From Ornithodoros turicata (taxonomy: Eukaryota > Arthropoda > Arachnida > Ixodida > Argasidae): a stretch of DNA of 64,000 nucleotides. Below the pieces are notes generated by a model. That model was not told where the DNA came from, searched no databases, and was given only the letters and a program-made list of their open reading frames with translations. Position 1 is the first letter of the stretch. Every line of letters starts with the position of its first letter. The stretch covers positions 49,766,841 through 49,830,840 of the forward strand of contig NC_088206.1 of the NCBI RefSeq assembly GCF_037126465.1, in the 5' to 3' direction. Shown here in pieces: positions 1-12,145 of the stretch. The position numbers and the translations under genes were made by a program.

Positions 1-425
1 AAAACACTGCAATGGCGAGAAGTCTAGGAAGTATCCACGAAATCCTCCCACCAATGTACAGTGCAATCCATTGTGTCGCAGCGTGTCGACACCAACAACA
101 CCATGCTGTGCTGCCGACATGAAATCGGACATGATTCAGCAGGCAGAGACACTGGAGTCTGACCTTCTACCATCACCGTATTCTAAGGTGACTCAGGCAA
201 GACCTACGGTCCGCGAGTCCAGTAGTGGTCATGGTAGTAGTGATTCCAGCAGCTTCAAGGGAACTATGAAGACCATTCAAGTGGTGCAGTGTTCGGGCAC
301 CAGCAGTGGATACGAAAGTATCATACTGCGAGACAGCACAGCACCGTCCTCGAGTCAAGATTCTGGTAGTGAGAGAGGACTCAAGGAACTAAGGGGCCGC
401 AAGGGATCGCGCAAGAACGGACAAG
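1..425 (+). CDS. KIF26/VAB-8-like kinesin, penultimate coding exon (5' end outside window)
   Basis: The frame is open from nucleotide 2 with no start in the window, so this is an internal exon. It ends at a strong donor (CAAG|GTAAGG, GT at 426) in phase 1. The translation holds short motifs I recognise from the C-terminal half of vertebrate KIF26A/B: LLPSPYSKV, SSGHGS, and SSGYES followed by LRDS and an S-rich stretch. KIF26 proteins are atypical kinesins with little ATPase activity that act in cell migration and neurite signalling; the nematode homologue is VAB-8. This segment lies outside the motor domain and is low-complexity, Ser-rich and probably disordered. The recognition rests on memory of the family and was not aligned. 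The next exon in compatible phase begins at 4359. Confidence 0.7.
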
Positions 426-2029
426 GTAAGGTCAGTCATTTTTCTATATATGTATATATTACTCAAACTGCGCTATGTAGTAATACCTCAGTGTCCGTGT
501 GTCACGAGCATCTCTCTCGTTACCTTTTCTAACACATTTCCACGTTTTCTCTCAATCGAAAACTACATAGACCATGTGCAAGCTGCAGAACTCATGCACT
601 CGAACAGCAGAACTTCACCGCATAACACGATCAAGACCAATCAGCATTCAGAAAGCTAGTAAGAAAAGAAGGACAACAGGCGGCTGGCCTCTTTTCTGTA
701 GGCCTTTACGCAGATGCAAAGTGTAACACAAATGGCGTATGTCCCCTGGTTTTGGCATATCAGAAGAGCAACGTCATTCAGAATGTTGGTTGGCCTTGAA
801 CATGTTCCGTTTGAAGAGTGTACACGCAGAAACGTCGCCGGGTACCCTCGAACGAGCGGCAACGTCTGGGCAACAGTCAACAGCCCTTCGGATCACTTTT
901 CACACATTATCCCCTCTTCCATAGTCCTTATGTCTGTCTGCATTACCCTTTATCTAATAAAGGGTATACACATTTTTTTTTTTTTCAAATACCCTCTTTT
1001 GTTTTTAGTTGGACTTTTTATACTATATAGAGAACTACAGATGGAATCTGTACGATTTTAGTGGCTTCGTAAGTTATGAGTAGAGAGTAGTAGTAGAGCA
1101 AAACAAAGTTGACCAAAGGTGAAAAGAAAAAAAACGGCAGTTCGTGCGTTGTGTTGTTACTCAATCGAAAAGACCACGATAGCCCGCAAGTAAGCACTTG
1201 AGTAGCTGGAGGGGGGTTCAAACCCCCAACCGTAGCTTTCGTAGTGCTTTTCGGAAAGGGAAACGAGGGTGAAATCCTCCTCCCCCATGTAAATTTCCCA
1301 TAGAACCCCTTCCGAAATATTTTTCTCGCTATGCTGCTGCAAGTAAGAAAAGAATAAGGAATTATTCGGTGTAGAAGACATGTGCAAACCTTATGGCAAT
1401 GAACCTTCGATTCTAGACAAAAATTGCGAGTCTCTAGAGCATGGACGAAGGAAAGAGAGGAGGAGCCCTGTTGCTCTGAGAAGTGAAGCCGAGGTTGGGG
1501 GCCACTCCAGTGACATCACCGCTCGCCCTCCGGTTTCGGTCACATACATCTCTATGGGAGCCCCCCCAACGAATAGTTTCGGAATACTTTGAGAGGTGTG
1601 GTGGTAGCGCGCCGAAGTGGCCCCCAAAGTGGCGTGTGCAAAGCGCCCTCATTGGACAGTTCATATAACGTGACCCTCGCCTGGCTCCAAAGAAGCTACA
1701 GCTCACCTCCTATCCCCACGTCACTTGCCCCACGCTTCTCACTTCTGTCGAAGAGCCGTTGGGGCGCCTCCTTTTCTGCTGTAGAGCTTCCACACCGTGT
1801 ATACTAGGCGTCTTTACATAACGAACTGTTCAAAATTATGTTAGTTGTCCGTTAGCAATGTAAGCAAATTATGTAAAAATCTGAGCGGTAATTATTTGTG
1901 GCAGAGTTTTAGAACTGGCCTCAGTTGTTGACTTGGTTGGGGAAAATAAAGCAAATCAGTAAATTAAGGATATAGGGAGTGGTAGGCTAAAAGATAAGGA
2001 AGATGGGCTCACTAATTTTGTGACTCATC

Positions 2030-2560
2030 TAATCAGTCAACAATACAATTATTTGTGGCAGTACTATTTTTGAGCCGTGATGTGGGCAAGATAAGTTTAA
2101 CTGGATTGTGGTGTATTGGAGCTAGGTGGCTACCGTAAGGGCGCCTGCAGCTCCAGTTCTTACGCGTTAAAATATAATAATTGGGAGTGATGGAATTTAG
2201 AAGCGGTCTTTTATACCGCTGTCTTTTAAGAAAGCGCAGAGCGCTTTCAGTGCTTTGGAATGTTGGTGCTTTGTGGGCCATCTTCCGGTAATCTTGCAAA
2301 AGGAGAAAGGCCTGTTGTCCATTGCCGCTAGAGTCTGTTGGAGTTTAAGTCTGGCTTGGCTATATTCTGGGCAGTGCATGATTATGTGGTGTGTATCCTC
2401 TGGGACTTTGCATCGTTTGCAAAGGTCTGAGTCGCTGAGCCTTAGCTGGCGCCTTGTAGTTCCTGTGTACAGCGCTCCAAGTCGTGTGCGATGTTTGGCT
2501 GTTATGGCTGATGTGGGCAAGCTTACGCTTGTCCCATCCTACAGTTGGCAATACAGTTAT
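2030..2560 (-). pseudogene. LINE (non-LTR retrotransposon) ORF2 C-terminal end and 3' UTR, degraded
   Basis: A reverse-strand frame of about 107 codons (2520 to 2197) ends at a stop. It contains LCKRC, then about eight residues later HHIIMHC, the Cys/His knuckle found near the C-terminus of many non-LTR retrotransposon polymerases downstream of the reverse transcriptase. No reverse-transcriptase palm motif remains, so this is a typical 5'-truncated copy. The sequence after the stop (about 2190 down to 2030) resembles 14600-14710 on the other strand in the translated string KNWSC, suggesting both come from one LINE family. The element lies antisense in the KIF26-like intron. Confidence 0.6.
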
Positions 2561-3990
2561 TTGTGGGCACTCACTTATGCCATGTCAGACCACCTTCGGG
2601 GTGAAGGAACAGAATAGCGAGTTTTAGTGAATCGTTTTTTCTCAAACGGTTCACAAACGGTTACCTTACGCTACCAAACTTACGCTTGTCCCATCCTACA
2701 GTTGGCAATACAAAACGGTTTCCGGGATGGCCAAGGGGAACTGACCTAGAACGTAATCATCTGATTGGTCCGTGGCAAAACCTTTCGCGAACCGTCTGGA
2801 AGAAAATTATTCACTAAAACTGGCTAATGTGAATAGAAAGAAAATGGGTATCTAGTTACGGTTGCGACAGGACGTTCGTGAGGCAATGTTTGTTGTCCTG
2901 ATACGCAGCAATAGATGTCAAAAACCTGTAAAATCTACGTTAGTGTTCGTGCCTTCCGTGATCGTGCATATGAAGAAGACAAGGAGAATTGTAAGAAGTG
3001 GATAGACGCCGCATCATACGCGGAGAGTTTTCAATCTGCCGGAGGGGGCCGGGGTACAACGTCCTCCCCCCCCCCCCTTCATGCACAGAGGTCGGGCAGG
3101 GTGTCGGGAATTCCGTGTTGCGACGTTGTGAGGCAAATGTTTATAGGATTTTCATGATCACTCGCATGAAACACGCGATTCTTAGGATATACCTCGAAAC
3201 TTTCATCTTGAGTGTAAGCTGGGTAGACTTCCCGGAGGGGGCCTGGCCCCCCCTGGGAAAGTTCCGGGGGGCTCAGGCCTTCACCCCCCCCCCCCCCCGC
3301 GCAGCCGGCGCCTATGCGCTGCATAATATAACGAACGATAAAATGGGCTGGTAAGCAAAAAATATGCGAAACGCTGTGCCGTGGCAACTGTGACACATGC
3401 CCCACGTTGGTCATGCACCTGCTTGGTGTTTCCGTAAAGATGTCTTTCAAGGAGGATGTTCGGAATCTAGAATCCGCGAGGCGTAGTGTACCATAGTGAG
3501 ATGCGATGTAGTATGACAAAGTTCGATATGTTTAGTCAAACCCACGTGGCATTAGTTACGTTACTTTCGGCAGTTTGTGAAAGTTCTGCAAGTGGAATGT
3601 TCGAAGAACGTCCCTGGTTACCGTCGAAAACGAAAGTTCGAAATATGCGAAAGACTAGGAGCTGCCATTCTGCCATGCGGGTACATTGTTAAGACTTGGA
3701 CTGCAAGAAAATTTTTCTCGTCGCTCGATGGTACGAAGGCGATTTCTTGTGTCAAGAACTAGCTTGGAGTGACAATGATGGAATGGAGCTCGATTCTAAA
3801 AACCTTAGTTCGCATGTTTCAGAATGAACCTATCGTGTACGCACCTCGAATTCGCGTTAGCTTTTTTACTTCTGTAATTGACGCGACTTATCAGTGGTGC
3901 TGCGCTCTTCGATGGAAAAACGCGTTAATCATTAGGGTAAATAGTGTACATTCTTAAAACGTAGAATTGGGTATGTTGGTAGGACATCAT

Positions 3991-4095
3991 GAAATTTAAA
4001 GCGCTCAAACCAGAAGAAGAGACGAGAACACACACAGATAGGCGCTGTCTGTGTGTGTTCTCGTCTCATCGTCTGGTTTTAGGGCTTTTAATTTC
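3991..4095 (+). repeat. Long imperfect hairpin (MITE or pre-miRNA-like)
   Basis: The inner stem is about 20 bp (gagacgagaacacacacag pairing with its complement at about 4050-4068) with a short loop containing aggcgc. Pairing resumes outward with a few mismatches (aaaccaga against tctggttt; gaaatt against aatttc), giving arms of about 45-50 nt. Its size and near-continuous stem resemble a microRNA precursor inside a host intron, but a very small MITE would look the same. Confidence 0.55.
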
Positions 4096-4358
4096 AGGAC
4101 TGCAAATTCTGACACGACTATCAGTCAGAGCTTCACATCAAGCGCGAAATTCTCTCTTCCTTATATACACACACACAAAAACAAAACGAAAATTGTGGCA
4201 TGTATCGTATCTAATTCCTTACTTCTCTGTACTTTGTTATGCTTACAGATATTGAACTTGATGTCTCATGTCGCCTGCGATCTGTCCAGCTGGATATTTT
4301 CTGCTAATATTCTAGACTGTCCCGTTTCACTGTCAGCTGTTGTATTTTGTGTGTGCAG

Positions 4359-4552
4359 GAAGTGGCAGAAGCCGATCCGCGCCAGGGCGAAGCCCACCAC
4401 AGAGTCCCCCCGTGCAGCGGAGGCAGCCAATGCCCGGATTCGGCCAGCACGTCCACAGATGGCGCCACGCCCAAGAATTGCGAGCCCACCAGCCCGAAGA
4501 CGAGGTGGGCTGTGCTGGCCTTTTGTGCTGCCGGCTTCTGGACTTCTACTAA
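4359..4552 (+). CDS. KIF26-like gene, last coding exon
   Basis: The exon begins after a pyrimidine-rich acceptor ending TGTGTGCAG. Phase 1 from the exon ending at 425 joins as G|GA and the frame stays open for 63 codons to TAA (4550-4552). The product is basic and Pro/Ser/Gln-rich at first (SGRSRSAPGRSPPQSPPVQ), then ends in a short Cys/Leu-rich tail. I cannot align this tail to known KIF26 C-termini. The call rests on splice-site quality, phase match and residue composition, so an alternative terminal exon is possible. Confidence 0.5.
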
Positions 4553-5249
4553 GTGATCACCTGAAGAAAACAGTGCTGCCAAATCAAGCCAATATCGAGC
4601 ACTCGGACACGTAGCCTCGGCTCTCTCGTGAAGACTGTGACATAGCGAGGAGGCACGTTGAAATTGACTGTGCTTGCAGATCAGTCACTTTTTAGAAAGT
4701 GGTTTAAACAATCCTATCACACAGGTCGCTGGACTTACACGCGGAGGAGCCTTCCACAAAAGGTGTTTCGGGTTATGATGCGTGAACGAAGGGTAATTTG
4801 TGAACTGGTATATAGGCTTTGTCGTGGCCGTTGAGCACGTGAAAGCAACTGAACTGCAATGAGGACACAGTCATCGCACATGTCATGAATGTCTTCTAAA
4901 ATTCACCGTAAGACTAGCAATACGTTGTACTTTCATCTCTCTTGCGTATTCACACGGCCAGCATTAGAATTTGAGGACCACTTCGTTAAACACAAATCGC
5001 ATTGCAGGAAACCATTGCTGATTCGGTGGTTGTGGTAATTGGATGTTGCTGTATACACTATATGTAAGACACTTTTGCACCGACGTGTACCGCTGGTGTT
5101 GCCCTATTCAAAGCGAGCATTTCGAGTTTTGATGAGTATGACGTCATTGGGTACGTTAAGTCTGCAATTCGTCTGGCAGCATTGCTCTACAGAGGTCAAT
5201 TTCCGTCCTCACCACAGCTACTGGCAGACTTGAATGTGGAACGAAGCTC
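4553..5249. other. Putative 3' UTR and flank; no further feature seen
   Basis: The sequence follows the KIF26-like stop codon. No canonical AATAAA was found close to the stop. No repeat or reading frame stands out. Confidence 0.4.
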
Positions 5250-6265
5250 CTGCGCAGGGGCTGAAATTGGAATGAAACCGAAAACCGCTTGGAACCCAAT
5301 TTTTTTCAAGAACCGTAACCCGAACGTAACCGAAATTTACCATCGGCAATTAACCGAAACAGTTAACCTGAACCGAAAAATGTGATTTCGGTTACCGGTT
5401 GATATGAATCGGTACGTGCTTCTGTTAAAATAGATCTCTTCGTCATGTGTTTTTCACTCAGAAGTTGTATAGACAACATACCATCTTATGCGCTTGTACC
5501 CATAATCGGATGACATACGCATCGTATGACATGTATCGCGTACGTCCCTTGTGAGTTATGTATTATTGTGATCACTTAAGATATACGAAGCGTTGCACGT
5601 TGTTTGTTTCCACATCAGTTTGCCTAACCGCTGTACGCACGCAGTTTTTCTTACCTTGTAGCTTGTTACAGCACGTGCGAAATGAATGTGCACGAGATAA
5701 TAGAGGCCGTAACAAATTATTTTACGGTGAATATCGCAAACGGCAAAAGTGCGCCGGCAGATGGCACTGCACCACCCTTTCAGAGCGCCTGTTAGACGAT
5801 TTCAGAAATTGCATGGATGGCCCGCCAGAGAGCGCCGTGTTGCGAATGCCCCACTGCACCTTGGGATTTAGTTTTCATGAGACAGACAGAAGAAGAAGAG
5901 CGCAAACGGTTTCGGTTTTCCCTCCTTCCTTCGAGCAACAGGCAGGCAAGCACGAATGCAAACCATTTCCCACGACGCATTGCGCGATGCGCGTGACTTG
6001 GGCGACGGAGGGCCCCCGTGTGGAGCACAAGGGCGGTATCTGAAATCGCCTATTTGTAGCTCATTTTGCGACATCCACGCAGCCCGCAGATACATCCTAG
6101 AGGAAACCGAAAAAAATACCGGTTCAACAGTTTGGTTGCCGGTAACCGCAAATATTAAAACGGTAGATACCGTAACCCTAACCGAAACCGCTATCAGGCT
6201 TCTGACACTGAACTGAACCGTAACCGTAACCAAACCTATATTCGTTTCGGTTTCAGTCCCTGCCC
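5250..6265. mobile_element. AACCG-rich non-autonomous element with inverted ends
   Basis: Both ends are dense in degenerate CCGAAACCG / AACCGTAACCG motifs (5270-5400 and 6100-6255), and the outermost bases are roughly inverted: gcaggggctgaaa on the left, tttcagtccctgc on the right. The interior has no convincing transposase frame. The ends look hAT-like in style, but no clean 8-bp target duplication was found, so the class is open. Confidence 0.45.
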
Positions 6266-6532
6266 GCGGTGGCCAGGAGAGCGAGTCCAACTCTCCATGA
6301 CGTCACCTCCTCTCCCAATGTATGGAGTTTTGAAGCTTCTTTGGAAAATTCGTAGAAGATCGTTCGTGTTTTCTGACGGCATTTATATTTTGTGTGCCGA
6401 GTCTTTGAACATGGTTGATGGAGTGTTTGCGGCCTTGGAACTGCAAAGAGATGTTTTCGTACAAAAACGCCCCATTCTTTTACCGAAGCCATCCGAGAGC
6501 TAGCAGGGCTAGGCCAGCAACGTAACACGGAG
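6266..6532. other. No supported gene; probable repeat sequence
   Basis: Short frames are present on both strands but carry no recognisable motif. The segment contains a TGACGTCA octamer at about 6298. Confidence 0.3.
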
Positions 6533-6794
6533 TCCATATGGAACACGCTCCGGCGCATACCTTCCTCAGAGTGACACGCTAGCAGCGAATAGTACCGTAC
6601 AAACTTGCAAACAGGTGACTTGGTTACCTAGGCACATATGTCTGTAAGTCCGTACAGTCCCATTCACTGCTACTCTTAAAAATAATGTGGGTGCGCTTAC
6701 TCACTAAAAACTAAGCACTTACTTGTCACTCCAGCGTGTCACAGCATATAGCGTGTCACTCTGAGGAAGCAATACTCCGGAACGTGTTCCGTAA
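6533..6794. repeat. Short foldback element
   Basis: An arm at about 6533-6584 (…tccggcgcat…cctcagagtgacacgc) is repeated inverted at about 6749-6794 (gcgtgtcactctgagg…ctccgga…). Arms are about 45 bp and imperfect, separated by about 165 bp. Confidence 0.6.
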
Positions 6795-8059
6795 ACTTTT
6801 GTCCTGCACTTTACAAGGCATTGCCTTGCGTAAAGCCACCGAGCGCAATCCCAACTGCAACTTATGCAAGCATGGTGGTCGAGGTTTTTCTAACAAAGGT
6901 AAACTGAGATTTAAGATACCTAGATGAAGTTGGCACCGTACACATCCTGCTTTCTTTTACAAATCATACACATTTAAATGTGAACTAAGGCCATAGTCAC
7001 AATGTTAAATAGCTTGAGGCAATGATTCCTTCGCGCACCATCCAAAAATAAATACCGTGAATATGATTCTGACCCCCATTGATGGCGATTTTAATTTTTT
7101 TTCTGAAATAAACCGGAATAGTGGGCGACCCCCTCCCCCAACTTACGAGGTGTAAAAAATAAAAAATATTCGGAATGTAGCAGAAAGGCCACTATAACAA
7201 CTGAGTGCAAGCTACAGCAAACTGGACAAGCACAAAAAATAAGAGAAAAAGATAGATATTGGTGTGGTGTAGTGAAACCTGTAGGTCTTTCTGCCAATGA
7301 CTCGTATATCAGACGAGAGTCGAGGTTTTCCGGAGCATTTTTGAAAGAAAGATCGAGCTATACTCCAGTTTGTGCAGTAATTTATAGAAAAGCCAGTATG
7401 CCATTGCTATTTACCCATGATTCTCACACTAAGCACTACTGAAATTCGAGCTTCTAACCCTGAGTGCAGTACGCCAGCTAGTAGCAAAACCGAAACAAAC
7501 TTCAGACTGACACACCCATTCCAGTCACAATGCAGCTGTTGTTGCTTCATGCTCATCTGCGACGACAAAGCCTAACCTCTGAGGTTCACCTTACCAGACT
7601 CGTACCTACTCAAAAAAGCAAATACTGCAAAATACCTCTACAACCATATGTGTTGCCTACTGCCAGCAAAAGACTCACAGTTCAACTGTCGATCGTTTTT
7701 CTACTATTTAACGGGCAACGCTGGGCCTGTGAAGTCTTCTTTCATGTGAACAGCTCCTGTTCAAGTGCTGTTTGAGTGGTTCTCTGTTTTCCTGTTTCCC
7801 ATCGAAAAGTTGTCTACTCGATGGATGCATTCTCACATCAAAAACAAAGTGTTGATTACCAAACTTCCTTTTATATTAAAAGTTATTTTTATCCATGACA
7901 CGATGAGCAATATTCTATGCCCATATAACATGTCACCTGTCATACCGGATCTCTCAGATGAGGTGCAGTATTCATCCAGGAGAATACCTGATATTGCCCT
8001 ACTCATTTCGCACCATTCCCTACTGTTTCACTTCCGTTCCGCATACCCCGTCTGTGTGC
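6795..8059. other. AT-rich spacer; no supported gene
   Basis: Only short frames without motifs are seen. No RNA gene or convincing repeat boundary was recognised. Confidence 0.4.
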
Positions 8060-8640
8060 CGGCTAGCCATTCGCCGCTACTGCACGAATAGCTCTCGGGT
8101 CTTTTTTCAAGACGCCGTCAGGACGAACACTTTTCTGCGCTCGATTGACCCGACGATAGCCTATACTCTGCTAGGCCGCTGCCCCAGGGAGGAAGAGCCC
8201 TTGTTCCACAGGCTTCGACTAAACGTAGCGCCGACTCCTCTGCTCAAGATGGGCCACCTTCTATCACCCATCTGCACTACCTGTTACGATGAATGAGACA
8301 TCCCACATCTGCTGCTCCACTGCACCCGTTACCCCCAACATCGTCTTCTGCTGCGGTCGCGCATTGCTCGCCTCAAGATCTCAGACTTTTCCTTAGCTAC
8401 GCTGCTAGACCCCACACAGCATAGCGAGGTGACCAAGGCACTTCTTCAGCTCCTGTAGACCTCTGGCCTCTTGGGTGAACTCTGACCAATTCCATGTGTT
8501 CTTCTACATCTCTTTGTTTTTCTTTGTTTGATTTATTATTTTTTCTGGGAATTGCAAGCCGTCGTAGCGCAGGCTAATCCTTCCCTTCCCCTTTTTTTGT
8601 GCTAATAAACCTATAACCCTCTACTACTCTACCTGTATAA
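8060..8640 (+). pseudogene. LINE ORF2 C-terminus and 3' tail, degraded
   Basis: The forward frame reads through LFHRLRLNVAPTPL and ICTTCYDE, then an in-frame TGA at 8294-8296, then continues with DIPHLLLHCTRYPQ. This Cys-Cys-His-Cys arrangement is typical of the region after the reverse transcriptase in I/Jockey-type and related non-LTR elements. A second stop follows at about 8457. The downstream part is T-rich and ends in a polyadenylation-like stretch (ctaataaacc, about 8602). It is a dead, 5'-truncated copy. Confidence 0.6.
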
Positions 8641-9290
8641 CGTTGTATAACCTTAGTAGGCTTCCATATCGCAGGTGAACAAAACGTTTATCCACTGCTA
8701 TCAGAGGTTGTGAAGCCTGGCTGTTCAGGAAACAAAATAGTGAACTCGTGCCCACGGCAATCGTTGTGCATAGTTCTGTGAGAACACCTACGTCAACCTA
8801 CGTCGTCGTTCACCACGATGCTCCCCCAGCGGTGGAGCCCAAGACACCGTAGAGGTTGACGACCAGAAGCGGAGAAGTAAAGCGAGGAGGAGATACTCGT
8901 ATGTCCTGAAGAATCGTCCCGTGAACGCAGTGCCGAAAGAACCCATTCCGTCTGTCGTTTATTATCATTATCTTCCTAGGGGTCCTCACACTCCCTGAAC
9001 GTGGTGCACCAGGACACCATTTCACTCCACTCAGTCCATCTTCTGCTTATCCTCAAGGACTACTGCGGTCGAGATTCTATACGGTCTGCCTTACCCGATC
9101 GAAAAATGCATCAGAGCCAATCATAATGGAACCATTAGGCTAATAGGCATATCGTTATTTCGGACATCTCCAATAAAACTAACGGTTTAACGGTTTGATG
9201 GGACTATTAGGAAATAAGGGTCTAATAGGAGCTCCACAAAAGTAAAAAAAAAAATTGTTCCTTTCTTTTTCCGACCCCTGTCATGACAGA
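8641..9290. other. Spacer without a supported gene
   Basis: No gene, RNA or clear repeat was recognised here. Confidence 0.35.
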
Positions 9291-9291
9291 A

Positions 9292-9338
9292 TTGAATTTA
9301 TCTTGCTTTAATTAGGAATTAAAGCAAGATAAATTCAA
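9292..9338. repeat. Perfect 22-bp hairpin with 3-nt loop
   Basis: The left arm 9292-9313 begins ttgaatttatcttgc. The right arm 9317-9338 is its exact reverse complement, separated by agg. The stem is AT-rich. Confidence 0.9.
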
Positions 9339-9578
9339 GAGACTTCTTTTGTTTCCAAGGCTTGTCAAAATATACAATGCGTACAGCATTTCAAGAAGTG
9401 AACAGAAAAAGTAAGAAATAAAATAAAACAAACGCTCTCCAGAAGTGAAGGACCCAAACCTCACTTAGGATGGCAGTGTCCATTTCCTTTGATACATTGG
9501 CATCAAAGCGGAAGCTCAAGAAAAGGTCTTCCCGGAACAGCACCGCAAGCGGTACTGCCCCGACGCAGACACCACATA

Positions 9579-10456
9579 CAGGGTGTCCCAGAAAACGTGT
9601 CATTGAATTATAATAAAAAAAACTACGCCACCTAGAATCATGCGGTCAACGGCATTTGTTCTTATTAGGTTTTTGCCACCTTGTAAAGTTAATGTCATGT
9701 ACCCCAAGTTTAATTATGCAAATATTTGCGAACTGAACTCAGAAATTTGCCAAGGGAAGGTCACTTTTTTACCCCACCAATATGAAGAGCGTGCCGAATT
9801 CACTCAAATTCATGATAATTGACAGTGATATTCACGAGCTATCCCATCGGGAAAAAATCGCCGAATATCATCCTTTCGGAGCACCGGACCATAGCGCGCG
9901 ATGTCTTTCTGAGCGCAATCGCTCGCAGTCTGACGAAAGGAGGTTCCGAAGCCAGCCCACAGAGTGATAGTAGAAAAAGTAACAGTTTCTGAAATTGGGA
10001 GAGGGAAAGCATTATCCCAGCGAAAGTCGGACGTGATAAGCCATGCCTGCGTTATCTCTTTCTGCGATGCCGAGGTGGGCTGGGTTTCCAACCTCCTTTC
10101 GTCGGACTGACACAGATCGCGCTGAAAACTTCATCGTGCGCTATTCTGTGCGACCTCCGTAAAGCATGATGTTCGGCTACTTTTTCCGATGGGATAGCTC
10201 CCGAATATCCCTGTCAATTATCATTAATTTGAGTAAATTAGACACGCTCTTCACATTGGTGGGGTAAAAAAGTGATCTTTAGTAGGCAAATTTCCAACTT
10301 AAGCTCGCAAAAATTTACATAATTAAACTTACGTTACACGACATTCACGTGAGGAGGTGGCAAAAACCCAGAAAGAACAAATACCGTTGACCGCATGACT
10401 CTAGGTGGTGTAGTTTTTTAATTATAATTCAATGACACGTTTTCTGGGACACCCTG
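9579..10456. mobile_element. Foldback MITE flanked by TA
   Basis: The outer ends are cagggtgtcccagaaaacg and its inverse, each flanked by TA. The two arms (about 9579-9960 and 10080-10456) stay similar for about 380 bp each with scattered mismatches, so the whole element can fold into one long hairpin. No transposase is encoded. The ends and the TA flank suggest mobilisation by a transposase acting at TA sites, but the superfamily is not determined. Confidence 0.8.
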
Positions 10457-10911
10457 TATACTATACTTATAGCTTGTCTTCCGTGATTTGGCGAATCCAA
10501 TAGCCCTGCTTGCTGCCGCGGTTAAACAGAAGGGGTAAGGTGCCTAAATCTATTTAATTTACACACACACGCAACATTGAAGTGAGGAATGGCTTGGGGT
10601 ATTAACTCAAGATTACCATAACATCTGTGTTTCTTACTCATTTTGGTTTAGACATTCTGCAGATCAATCGAGAATCGATCTTCTGCAGTTCAATCGCGCG
10701 TTTTTTTCTCTCTCGCAGCAGTCCATCCGAGAATTCTGTCAAGACTACGAAAATTTTTGAAACTGCCGACACGCGACATCCGGCGGATATACGGAAAGCG
10801 ATGTCCACCTATGAAGCTCCCGGTCGTTTTATGGATGCTTATGGTACTCGCGCATGGCACATGGCCTTTTATAGAAAATGGTTAAAAATTGGGCTGTTCG
10901 GTATTTCATAC

Positions 10912-11322
10912 TTTAAAAGCGATCAAAAACCCCGTGCCTGGAAACAAACAAAAGGACGACTCAACACACAGCACAGACTGAGGAACAAGATTTTTATTGA
11001 CAGACCTGCCTCTGCAGCCAGCAACGTCCTCTTCTTCAAGGTTACCCTTATACACCCTCAAGCCTGCCTAGTGCCTTTATCTCTTCGAAAGTACAGGACT
11101 TAGGAGTTGTTAACAGGAGGGGCTTTTGAGAAGTATTTTGCATTCGAAAAGGTAAAGTTACTGGGCAGGCTTGAGGGTGCAAAAGGGTAACCCAGAAGAG
11201 GGCGTTGCTGGGTCAGGTTATTTAAGAAGCAGGTCTGTCAGTAAAAATCTTGTTCCTCTGTCTGTGATGTGTGTTGTGTCGTCCTTTTGTTTGTTTCCCG
11301 GCACGGGGCTTTTATCGCTTTT
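10912..11322. repeat. Inverted repeat (foldback), arms about 160 bp
   Basis: The left arm at about 10912-11071 (…ggaaacaaacaaaaggacga…aacaagatttttattgacag…) is matched in inverse at about 11161-11322. About 90 bp separates the arms. No coding content was recognised; class unknown. Confidence 0.7.
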
Positions 11323-11339
11323 AATACTTTTATAGGCTG

Positions 11340-12145
11340 CGAGCGTCGCGCGATGCTCAGTCGTCCTTACACGGTAGGGCGTTCGCAGCTTGAGTCTCTG
11401 AGAGCTGATCAGTTTTAGGGATGTTTTAGGGGGGTCACATATCACGAACGACTGCATCTTGAAGAAATATTAGAATATTCCGAGTCGTAATGAGTAAGAC
11501 GGTATAAAAAAAATGTAGTCTGACGGTTGGAGGTCTATTTGCATGTCAGGACAATGCGAGCTGCCATATTGAATACTGGAAGAACGTCGGCTACAGCGTT
11601 GCTCATTTTTTATAACAGCTAGGACATTCGACAGAAGGCAACACTAAAGGACAAGAGTAGGACGGGACAGGACGCAGGTTCTGTCATAGCTTTTGCAGTT
11701 CTGTCCTTTACGGCGTCCTGCATGGAGTGTTTTGGCGATTATATGCTATTCCATATCTCTGATGTCCCGTTAGGGGCCCCTGATCTACAATGAGGCATCA
11801 CCTGTTCGATCGCAATGCCTCGTTGACGTACCCTTAAGTTCTCCTGTGGGACCACTAAACTCACCTGATAGGCAGTTAGATACCCTTTATTGGGCCGCCA
11901 GGGGCCTTGTGGTACCATCAGGCCTTTTTGTGGGGCCATTTGGCCCACCTGACAGGCTGTGGGACAACATTTGTCGGACCGCTAACAGCCCTGTTGGACC
12001 ACAAGGAGTTGTTAATGTGCCGACAAGCTGCTTTGATGGTCCATCAAAATATTCTAATGGAGTCTTGATGAATTTGTGATGGTGACTTGATGGATTTTTC
12101 GATCGGGTACGTTCAACACTGTCCTTCGGCCCTTGAGAAACTGGA
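11340..12145. other. Spacer with a short GC-rich repetitive stretch
   Basis: From 11846 to 12010 the sequence repeats loosely around 'ccatcaggcc / ccacctgacaggc'. This produces collagen-like or proline-rich frames on both strands that are probably artefacts. No gene is supported. Confidence 0.35.

Larger units (their letters stand above)
426..4358 (+). other. Intron of the KIF26-like gene
   Basis: The intron lies between donor GTAAGG at 426 and acceptor TTTTGTGTGTGCAG ending at 4358. It carries a T-run near 970, a possible T-arm-like stem (gggttcaaaccc, about 1214), a GC-rich block of unknown repeat type (1440-1800), a reverse-oriented LINE remnant (about 2030-2560), two poly-C runs (3067-3080 and 3284-3299) with surrounding G-rich sequence, and a long hairpin at 3991-4095. 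An additional small exon cannot be excluded. Confidence 0.6.

Noticed and set aside
1391..1706. Overlapping minus-strand frames of 78-90 codons in the KIF26-like intron
   Set aside because: Several overlapping frames occur on both strands in GC-rich intronic DNA, without motifs.
5558..6290. 161-codon + frame and 140-codon minus frame
   Set aside because: Both lie in the body of the AACCG-rich element and show no transposase motif.
11739..12079. Collagen-like or proline-rich frames on both strands
   Set aside because: Both strands give similar frames from a short GC-rich repeat. No G-x-y periodicity is sustained and there is no gene context.
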